Below are positions 11,901 to 23,900 of a stretch of 64,000 nucleotides of DNA, piece by piece; position 1 is the first letter of the stretch, and every line of letters begins with the position of its first letter. The notes beneath the pieces are model-generated. The model saw only the letters and a program-made list of their open reading frames with translations, was not told the DNA's origin and searched no databases. The position numbers and the translations under genes were made by a program. Origin of the DNA: Saturnia japonica (lineage: Eukaryota > Arthropoda > Insecta > Lepidoptera > Saturniidae); assembly GCA_033032175.1 (NCBI GenBank), contig CM065321.1, positions 16,018,501 through 16,082,500 of the forward strand. Direction: 5' to 3'.

Positions 11901-14900
11901 CACCTGGATACCAGCTTGGGCTATTTGACTCAGTCTGAACGGAGACTTCGTTTTCTTGTGTGTCTTCTACCATTTATACAATGGGATGTGTTCAGAGGAT
12001 TTTTTCAATATGTTGTCAAAGGCTACGTTTCGGATGTGCAACGAACTCTCTGCTAAGGTTTTCCCTAGAGACTAATAATATATGGAAGGAGTGAACAAGT
12101 TTTTAAAAGGAATGCGACTCGCATGTGATGCTTCTGGAGTCGCATACTTCCATAGGCTGCGATGACCGCTTATCATCAGGCGGATCGCATGCTGGATTAC
12201 CACCGTCGTCGAATCAACAAAAAAAAAAACAGGCCAAGTGTGAGTCAGATACGCGCACCGAGGGTTCTGTAATTGTAAAGCCACATTCACCAAAATAATT
12301 AGGTAACATTACTGAAAGTACCGAACAATTCTAATGAAAAGATAAACTATATTGAGGGACAAACTTAACTATACATCGATATATGCCGGGATCAGTTTAC
12401 CAACTGAAAACAAGTTTGTATACGCAATTGTTTTTGTGATGTAGCTACAAATATACTGGTTTCACATTTTTTTTCCTTTACTTGTGCTGTAAGTCATTGC
12501 TTTTGCCAAATTTCACTATTTATTCCTTTTGTGAGTTTTAAAATATGCGGTATACACGTCCGTGTATCATTGCGTTGACATAGAAATTTGATTTTTTCAC
12601 AGCTCCAAAAACTTGCAGACCTGAGTATTTGAAATTAATATCAACTTCATACTTCCACGCGCTCCTACCAGGGTCTAGATAGACATAAAAGCGGATAACG
12701 AAGTGATCCTATAAGGGTTCCTTTTTTCCTTATGAGGTACGGGACCCTAAAAACCGCTTGAAGTTACGAATTATCGCCTTGGTCATCAATCATTATGTTT
12801 ATTTTCACACTTAGTAAAGATACATTAGCATATTGTATATATTTATTATTGCAATTACAATTACATTAATTAATTACAAACTAAGTAAACCGAATAAAGG
12901 TCGATATTTTTCCAAAAATTATACTACTTGGCCTTTAGTATTTAGTGTAGGTCTGACTGAAAACCAGCGCTATAATATTTTGCTATAGCATATGCTGAGC
13001 TGAGGTCGTTTTTCATGTTAAGCGCGGCACTTGTATGACAACATTGTAATTTTATAAATTTTAATCTCGTGTTTAATGTGTGTTGTTTTCATTATGTCCG
13101 TATTTTCATCATTAAATAAATGTGCTTTCTTTCTTTCTTTACCAGCTAAAACAAAAAAAAAATTGATATTGAAATCTTTAATTTAGTTTTTGCTTATAAT
13201 TGTATGAATCATTCGCTATTTGAGATAATTTGTCGCGATCTTTATATTTATAATTTGTTTTTGTTGGTGTTGTGCTGCGGTATAGTCTAATAAGATGTGT
13301 ATATCTGTAAAGATACTTCACACAATGAAAATTGTGACGAAACTCTTCATACAAACGTGTGTAAAGAAATTGTAATGATTGCGTTGCGAATGGATTTTGT
13401 TATAAATTATTATTGTCTCTCAATTTTGACATAATACATTGAAAGTGATAAATCTCAATTATTTGGCTTAATTATTTATTACATAGCTATAATGATAACG
13501 GGTATGAAACAATAATTTACCTGATAGGTATTCGATAGTGGCCTCGTGGCTCAGTGATATTAGTTTTAACAGTGAACTGAGAGGTCGCAGGTTAGATCTC
13601 CAGGACGTATTTTGTGCGCCTAAAATTATTGCAATTTCTATGATAGAATGTTCAATATTTATAATTTTATTATGTATGTATGTTTGTTTTTGGTTATGAT
13701 AGTGTAATATATACTTATTTTGGCGTTAAATGGTTATATTATACATTTCACTTAAGATTGCCAACATTTCTCATTATTATTTATTTACATAACATGTAAT
13801 ATTCGCGGGACAGTTGGCAACCCTAACTACAACAAATTCGCCCACAGTTCTCTAGTCTTCCACTGTGATCACAGAAATAGATTTTTATTTATAAATTGTC
13901 ACACATTTGCCGTTATATGTTTACATAGTTTTTTTTTTTCGGTTCAGATAAAATACTCGTGCTACGGTGCGTTAAGTTTTCACGAATATTTCGAATTATA
14001 CGTCGATATTTGCGATATACACGATAAAGATAATAATATAATAGATATCTTAAATTAAAATATCATAGCATCTTAAGGTATTACAAACTGGTTATATAAA
14101 CATAATGAAAAACTTAGGTATTGCACGTATTTTTTGTCCGAATTCTATGTACAAGCAACAAGTGATTAAGTATGAGTAACACAACTTCAGACGATGATAT
14201 TTATTTTGAATTTGATATGACTTTTACATTAACACATTCTGAAAGGCGATCAATTTGGGTAGAAAACCATATTATAAACACAGAAATCACCACAGAGATT
14301 TAAATCTTTACGAAGATCTGTAACGGAAAAAAAAATCAAATATATTTTAAAGGGCCAAGAGAAACATTTATCACAATTTAATCTGATCTTAAGATCAGGA
14401 CACATACCTATCGCTCGATATCTTATCTATATATCTATCTTATCTTATAAACCAATATTATAAACAAGAAAGATTTGATTTTCTGTTTGTTTTTTTTTTT
14501 GTTTCATTTGTATGGATAAACTCAAAAGCTACTGAACCGATATTAAAAATTCTTTCTCCAATATAAGGCTACAGTATCAGCGAGTAACATAAGTTGTATT
14601 ATAATTTGAAAAATTAATTTATTCCTCATAAAAATGTTGATAGTTTTAGACAAAGTATAAAAAATTGCCTACACGGGTAGGTACGTTGGCTATGTTTGTC
14701 GTTTAAAATTAACACGGGTGAAACCGTGGAGCACAACTAGTCTTAAGATAAAATATTCAAGCATTTTCACCATGTGTGACGCGCTTTACAGTTTAGTAAA
14801 GGCTAAAACATAGTAATAAAATCGTAGTAGGTAAGTACTGTTTTAGCATATCTTTTAAATTCAACAAAGCCCTCAACGGAGTTCTATTACTGACATTTGA

Positions 14901-17900
14901 AATGTAGAATTCCATTTCTAAGTGGTTGTCATGTTTATTCACTTGTTTCGTCACTTAACATCAAGTAAGGTTGTCGTCAAATGCCAATCTAAATAGTAAT
15001 ATACAAAATTTGAAAAGGCTCGGATATTATCTAAATAAAATATACAGTGTTGCGCGTACGAACGTCATCATAATGAGAAGAAAACGTAGAAGGAAGTGGT
15101 TGAGGCATTTCTTTGTGCGTTCACAGTGAATACGCGGTGACTAGGGAGGCGCGGCGGATGGGGCTTGCGAGTGGCCACAATGCGTTGCGAGCTGTTCTAG
15201 CGTTTAGACCATAGACTAGAGTAATACTTAAGACTATAATCTCAAATACCTCACTCTCTGTCTAACAATGTATTAGCTATTAATTTTATAATTTTAATAT
15301 TAAAAATAATAATAATACAATATAACCACTACTAACACATTCCAATAATAATAATAACAATAATTTATTAGTAAGTATCTAAGTAGTAACTTAAATATAC
15401 ATAGTTATTAGTTGTACTTTTAGACAAAATGCTTACATAGTTTTTAGTATGCAGCTGCACCTGTGAATGTATCTGTTTTTAATGGTAATTTTTAATGTTT
15501 TATAATAATAGCACCCACATTTTAAAAAAGGTGTGGACCACGAGTCTTCAGAATTGTTATTTTATTCTAAAAAAAAATATTCGTGTACCAGTCTTTTGCA
15601 AACGTAGGTAGATAGATAGTAAGCAAACAAAAATAACCTTCAGTGTTTATTGTTACTTAAGTAACAAAATAAAACTTATCTTAATTACCGGGTAACCGTG
15701 TATTTACCTTAATTTTTTATGAAATAACAACAATAAATTAAATAATATTATACAGTATGTAATAAAACATATCGTTGTATCTACCTACAGAAATTGTTTA
15801 CAGATAAGATATGTAATCTAAATTTCAATAATTAACGTCTTTTTTTTGTAATCATAAAACTATTAAAGAATCGGTATTAAATAAACTGTTTACTTATTAG
15901 TCCAAAAAGATCACAAGTTTATCGTAGACAGCGCAGTGTATAGCTGTATAATATTACACAACAAGTGAAAAAAGAGGGATTTAAATCGAGGATCGAAATA
16001 AAAAAAAAATCCACGAGTTATGTTGGTACTCTTCTTTTTACCACTGACTGCGAGAAAACTTCTTATGTTGTTATTTAGACTGCACGATCTGTACGAGAAT
16101 TGGAGTTAAATTTCAAGGACGCGTTAAGTTTAGGCACAAGGGTGAAGAATGATCGCGACCACCATACAGATAGTTATAAACTCATTACTGATCCCACGCC
16201 CGCGAAACCACCGTTCCTCCAGCAGAGGACGGGCGGCTAATTTCGTTTCCGCACACCCGTCACGTCCCTCTTGCGGCAACTCAAGCCTAGGTCCGTTCCG
16301 TATGTACATACGTGCACACCACATAAGTACATAGGTTCTGTAAGGGACCTTTTTTTTTTTTAACGATATTTAGTTTCGGCCATATTTACAGAATACTAAA
16401 TATTATAGTACACAAGTTCCTTCCTTCCTCCCAGGAGGCAGGGACATGTATATATGTATGCGTTAGTTTAGCTCGAATTTTCTACGGATACGGATCTTTC
16501 ACAATCGGGGCAACAGCCCAAGCCGAGGTCCGGCCACTTTCGCACCCTTGCGCGTATATTGCCCACGCTTTCGCGGCTGAGTGTCTTAAGCGCTCGCCCC
16601 CAAGCCCGGTGAAGCTGTCGAAGCTATCAGTTGTTTAGGGCTCCTAAGGCTAACAGTATAGCCAGTCAGAAAAAAAAGACATTACTGATTTTCTTTTGAT
16701 TTGTCGCATTCCGGGATCACACAATGTATATTATTATACAGTAATAAAGCGTGGTTTTTGGGATCACGATCACCATACACATAGTGATAAAGTCATCACT
16801 GTTTGTCATTTTAAGAAGTGTCACTTCTATCTTGTGTACGATGCTGCACGCGCAATTTTTTGTTCAATTTGCAACAATGCAATTTGTTTTGTTCCAAATT
16901 TATAAAGTTTTCATGCACTTGCGACTAAAAGAGAGTTTTACTCACTGTTACCGATGACTAAAATACCCCTTTTTCGAGTGACGGTGGTAAAAAATATATT
17001 GTGTATTGCTAGATAGCTAACATCTTGAAGACATTGTCAATATACCATTACCCGACTGCGAAAAGCGAGGGTAATGTTTTTCGAGCGTATGTATGTACGA
17101 GTATGTTTACTTCTTTGGCACGCTCTGTAATCTAAACGGCATAATGGATTTTAGCATAAGAGGTGTGTTTAGATTCGTCTTAGATAAGAGAGTAATTTAG
17201 CTTATTAAAGAAGGCAACGCTGTAGCGAATTATGCATAATAATAGTTTTCTCTTGTTTGCTTACCTCCTCTGAACATCCTAGGCTACTCAAACCCTGTTC
17301 CCGAGGGCTTTAAACCACGGGCTGTGGCCCGCCAAGGCATTTAAATTTACCCGCCAACTATTTTTACTCGAAACTTTATCCATTTTAAATATTATCTACC
17401 TATGTAAGAACTTACAATAGTTGTAAACAAGTAATATTGGTTTCGTGGCCCTCCAGGGTCCAGCTAAAATGGATACAAAATAATTATGCCCCGCTTTTAC
17501 AAACAAATTGGGCAGGTTTGCTCTTAATCTTAAGTATTCGTAGCATATACATTATACATACATTTAAATATAATACGTAAATACATTTAAATGAGAAATT
17601 TATTCAACATTTATATAATATGTAAATCAGAAAGCTGATTAATTACTAAAGTTCATGGCCGTTCTAAATAAATTTGTCGGTTGTATTAGAAGCTAGCTCT
17701 GGCCGTAGTTCTTCACAATTGGACTACAGAAGCAAAAGAGTAGGTAGTCAAAAAGAAAAGTCACTACATAAATCTGTACTAATTGAACTATTATAAGAGT
17801 AAAGAGTCGAAATCTGTACATTTAAGGTATTTGAGAAAATATACCACGGGGGTGTTTAGATTTATGGTTAGAACACGTTTCGATAGTTTTTGAAATTTTT

Positions 17901-20900
17901 GCCTGTCTGTCTGTCTATGTTTGAACGCCTAACACGCAAAAACTACTGGACCGAATTTAATTAAATTGGGTATGATTGTAATTTATAGTCTGAAGGTGCA
18001 TTTAGGATGCATTTTTACATGTATAACATGTATTTGTGTGTATAACGCAGTGGTCGGCAAAGTGCGGCTCTTTGGCCAAGAAGATGCAAGCACATAGTTC
18101 GCATTAATAAATAATTATTAAGTATGAATTTTAGTTTTATTTAGTGTACTACTTTTTTAGTGTAATAAAAGTTTACTAAACAAGCAGATTTTGCTCCCAT
18201 TTTTTTTTAATTGTTGTTATTTTCATATTTGGCTCTTTGTACTAAGTTTGCCAACCACTGGTATAACTTATAAATTTCGTTTAAGTTATGTACATTTAAA
18301 AAAGAAATGTATGTATATGTAATTTTGTAATATATTTAAAATATTAAATGAAATAAAGTGATAAGATACCATTATAATCCAAATAATATATTATCTTTAC
18401 ATAATTTAGAAAACATAATAATTGTAAACGTAGTTTTATTTTCCAGGAGCATTCATAGATGGCGCTGTACGGCTTGGTTTAAATTATAATGAAATTAGTT
18501 TGATATTTATTGTCACACTGATGTATATTTTATGTAAGCACAATTATTAACCATTTAGGCTGGGCTTTTATTGCTATTTTTAAAGGTTTTTAGATATACA
18601 TATTATAGATTAAATCTATTGGATTATATCTTCTACGATAGATAACGTTGTTTGGCGTTTGCGCTATCACGATTTTTATTAAATTACACTAAACAGACAT
18701 ATTATTATTATTCACTGAAAATAACGGTTTATAAAATAAATTTGGCTTTTCGTAAAGGATTGCAAAACTTTAAATTTTTCACCGACTTAAAAAAAGGAGG
18801 TTATTATATGCATTTTAGATAATATCGGTTAACATTTAAAATTATATTAGTTTAGTATTCACAAATTATACCAATCAAATACCGTAAGGTGAGATTGAGG
18901 TGGGGGGAGGTTTTTATTTAGTTGCTATTTTTCGTACATTAAATATACCGCGCGAGCGAAGTCGCGGGCACAACCAGTATATACATTGATAATACAACTA
19001 GAAATTATCTTTCTTCCCATGTTTTAGACTGAGTAAGACCAATTAATGTTTTATTATGTAATAAATAGTGTGAGGTTCTATAATAAGATCTCTTTGAATA
19101 AGATTTGCATGACAATGAGTTCAAGGATCACATGTCAAGGTCCTTACTGTTAAAAGGTGGTTCATTATTATGTGAACAATAATGATATCTGGAAATGACT
19201 CCCCCTGTGTAAATTGATTTAATTAATATGAATTAAATGAAAATGATAAGTCCGATCGAGTTTCTTGCTGGCCAGTATTAATAGGTCTTTTAACATTCAC
19301 AAGTACCTTCCTAGATCCCAAATTGAATAAAGATTTTCTTTATTCTATCCATTACATATTGCTCTTGTAAGAGCGGCCACATACAGTCGGAATTTCGTTT
19401 CGGAATTTCGATTCGATATATCGAATCGGGATTTCAAACGTAGTGAATCCATACAAATTTATGGACCTATCACAAACGTAACGGTAGTTTTCCGTTCGTA
19501 GTTTTCTCCAATTCGAAGTTCCGTCAATGGTCGTCGTTTCTCAAATGAGCCTTGTTATTCCGAACGGAAATAAACGTATGTGTGTGAAATATGTAAGAAT
19601 TCCGGTTCGATATTTCGAATCGAAATTCCGACTGTGTGTGGCCGCTCTTAAAATACTCTTTACTCCGTATAAAACAATATTAGGTATTTGCGATAGCGCA
19701 AAGCGTAACACACAAGGTGACCTATCCGATCCCACGCGGCCCCGTCTAGAAAACATGTAAACTACGTCATTATAAATCGCGGGTGTGTCCCGCTGTATTA
19801 TTAGGATCCGAGTAAACGAGTTTCGCTTTCATAAAACGACACACACCTCCAGTCGAACTTATTTTTAAATAACGCAGATCAAATGTCAATTGATAGCGTC
19901 GTGTCGGAATAAATAGAAGGTTGTCAACCTTGAAATAACAACGTGAAACCGAACAGTTGTAGACAATTCAGTGTTTGTGAAACGGAATTATACACGCAAT
20001 AATATTTCTCAAGTATTATATCTATCTACTACCGAAATCGGTCCAACAGTTTCGGACATTACCCAGATCAAACAGACAGACAAAAATTTACAAAAATTCG
20101 CGTTTTTATATAGGTATCGTATATACTTTCATATGTATCTAGTAAACATTACAAAATAGATACTTTAATTTTATTAATTGTATAGACAGTTATTGGAATA
20201 CAATTATTAAGTCGATGTCGCGTCAGAAGAAAGTGGTGTTTTAATACCTTAGCAACAACTCCGGATGCCTCGTGGCCCATGATCATGGGTTCTTTAAGTA
20301 CGAAGTGTCCGCATGCTCCAGTCTGCCAGTAGTGCACGTCCGAGCCGCATATGCCAACGCAGTCCATCCGCAGTAGTACCTCTGGGAAAAATAAGACACA
20401 ATTTTAATTAATCTGTAATTCTGTCTGTACGTTTTTCTTCAAATTTCAAAGGTATAAGTACTATATGAACGATATTAATCAGGAATATGCCATCACATTT
20501 TTTTACCATTATGAAATTTTTTATATGTCCGGATTAAACTAAAAAACGGCTTGACAGATTCTTATGAAATTGTGTATACGGAGATGCTTAAATCATTGCT
20601 CAATTTATAGGGTATAAGAAGTTTTATTATTAGGAAAGTACCTATTGTTAGAAATCGTATAAAAAGAATTTCCAAAAAAAAGAGAAAAAACTTTGTTAAT
20701 TCTTGGCCGATATTGATAAAATTTTGTAAATGGGAAGTATAAGTCACTCCATAAATGATGGGCTATGAGAATTTTCAATAACACTTTTAGGGATTAAATT
20801 GAATAGGGGGTAAAAAGGTGGAGTACCTATAAAAAAATTCTTTTGAGATTTCTCTCTACTTAGGGTGGTAGGACTGGTGAGTAGGGTTTCTAGAACTCTC

Positions 20901-23900
20901 GAGTAGGGGGTCCAAAGTCAACAAAGCGCTAATAATACGAATGGTATTATTACATGCATCCATAGACTAAGGTAGCAGTTTACCATGAGGCCGGCTGTAT
21001 ACATGTTTGCCACCTTTGTTTTATATAAAAATGAAGTTAATTATAATTAATACCTAGACGCATGACTTTTAAGATACCACAAAACATTCTGGACATTTTT
21101 TTATTAAGATTGGAATGTTTTTATTTGTAATATGTAATAACACAGAGAAAAAAAGTTTGGCGTTTTTATTACAGGCCCCTGTGTCCAGCATTCAATGTAA
21201 TAATCAATAAATGTAAAACATTAATAAAATTGAAGCGTTTTTTTTTGTAATGTCAAAATAACGTATTTTTACGAATTGCATATGAAAGTATTTACGATAC
21301 CCTTAACAAAAACAATGTTTTTTTTAAAATTCTGTCTGTCTGTTTGTTCGGGATAATCTCCGAAACGGTTGGATCGATTTTGATAAAACTTTCACTCGTA
21401 GATAGCTGATTTTACAAGGAGTAATTTAGCCTACTTTAATTATAGAAAAATAATTAAGGTTCCTCGCAAATAAAAAATAAACTGGTCATAGTGAATCAAT
21501 TCGGGCGCTTAATTGGCTTACGCTGAATACACCGTAAGAGATATAGAAATGTATCTACTACATAAATGCAGACATTTAAGAAACCCACAAAAAAGTCAGC
21601 GAGAGCATAAATATGTCTATTTTCTAAGGACCATCCATAATAAGCATTTTTATATTTAAAATAACCGGGAGCGGGGATAGTACCTACGGTTCACGCGTGT
21701 GCACAATCGACGGCATTCTGTAGGTCCATAAAATGTATTGAAACATCAACAATAGGTATCTAAGTTACTCTAGTACTTGTGTATATTAAAATAATGATTA
21801 TACTTAGTTAAATAAAAATAAACTCACCATCCTCATTTATTTCAGGTATCGGAGTTTGAACCTGAAAATAAATGGACATATTAATATTTTAGTTTCTGTA
21901 TAGAGCATTAAACCACATTTATAACGGTTTATTCTAATTTTGATGTCTTTCATACGATATGAGACAATGTAAATAATCCAATCATTTCTTATCTATAGTA
22001 CATAATACATAAAGATGAATCTACACTATGCGAAACTGCCTAAACCGCGTTTTCATTTTACGAGTATACTCGGCTAGAGTCCACACGGATTTACTACTCG
22101 GAAGCTACACGTAACGTGAAAACATGTGATCCGAGCGCACTCGGTCATCGGCATCCGATCAGAGTGAACTCGGACGCGGTTGTGTTTTAACAAGCTCACT
22201 CGGACCATTTTATGAAAACAAAATGGCATCAACTAAGAAATCTGTGAAGATTTTGCAAAAAGACAAATGCTACTCGAATGGTTATAAACTCGTAATATTC
22301 CTCGGACCGAGAGTGCAAATTTCGACGTGCTAATATAAAAAATATATATCACTTTATAAATATATATAACTTCAAAGTGACCTCACAAAGCAAACAATGA
22401 TGTAGTTTTTAAAGTTGCATGTATTGCTTGCTGTGCAGATGTCTGTACTAGTGCTGGGTCGTTCATGATTTTACGTAAAACGAAACGAAACGCTTTTTTA
22501 CACTCAAAGAACAGTTTTTAGAAACGGTTATAAGAAAAAAAAAATTGTGCAAGTCACACGTGGTAGAAGTGAATGGTAACCATGGTAACTTAACACAATA
22601 TCAATCAGTAACAGAATGTCATAAGTGTTGTCTAAAAAGTTGTTGTTTCGTGCCTTTTTGGTTAGGCAATAAACTTTATTAATGCTTGGCAACAACACAC
22701 TTTCACTTTTTCGTTTCGTTTCGTCGACTTTCAAATCACAACGATGCTAAGGAAAGTTTTCACTTCAAAAACGGTTTTTTTTCTTAAGTAACTGTACTGA
22801 AAAAACGAACTTAGACGTTTAACCAAAAACCAGTTTTTATTCGTGCCTTCATTTTCGATTTTTCTTTTACAACCAAATTTGTATTGTATATTTTTAGTAA
22901 TAAGATTCATTGTAGCTTATTCGTTACTACAAATTTAAAGTAGTTTCTTATAACGCTTTTACTGTTCATTCAATAATAGTCCTTATAATAATGAGTATAG
23001 ATCTGTTCTATCAAAAACGTTCCACTCGGGCTACCAATATAACGATTGCGAGGCGTCTCGTTCGTTTTAAAACTTGTTATTGTTAAATAGAGAAACAGTT
23101 CGTTCGTTTTTCTTAGAATAACTGGTCCATAAATGAGTTTATAAACGAAACGCCCAGTGTTCGTCTCTACAGTGGACCGCTGCGCTGCAGCCTTGTAGCG
23201 TAGTGCGTACGCAGAAATTAATGTAATGTAGACCCACCTTTATTATTAAACAAGTTGAATGACACTTGCTTTTAACATAAAGAACTGTCAACAAAATACA
23301 TAGGTTCTCGGCAATGTAAAAACTCTTATAGGTCAAATCTGTGTTATCAAAATACAGTTTAAAGATGTTTTAGTGAGATCTGGACCTGTCACGTTGTCAT
23401 AAATAAACTTGCGTCGGCCCTAGGCTATTTTATGTAATATATTGGTTGCATTTTGCGCGATATAGTTGGGTTATATTGCTCGAGTGAAGTGAATAATAAT
23501 AATTACTGGAAACATGAATTTTAAGCTGCCACAAAAACTCCCTGGACCGTTTTAACAAGATAGCCACAATTTTGTAAAGCGGTCGTTGAACTCTGAAGAT
23601 CACAAAAATAATTTATCCACTTGACATTGGAATAACTATAATAATAATTTATTAAGCACAAAGAAAGACAATAATACATTTTAGATTTTTACATTAGAAC
23701 CTAAACATGCTTGTAACTGTGGATGACATGCGTAGATAGTGTATGCACTGAAATTATAATATATTATTGTTATGAAAATTGAATTGTAGTACCTGTACTA
23801 AACGTAGACTGTAGTACAGGCACTACGGAGTTCCTAAACGCTACTATTGTAGGTAGGAAAGTTCACATGTAATCCGGGTATTGATAAACAGTTAAAGTCA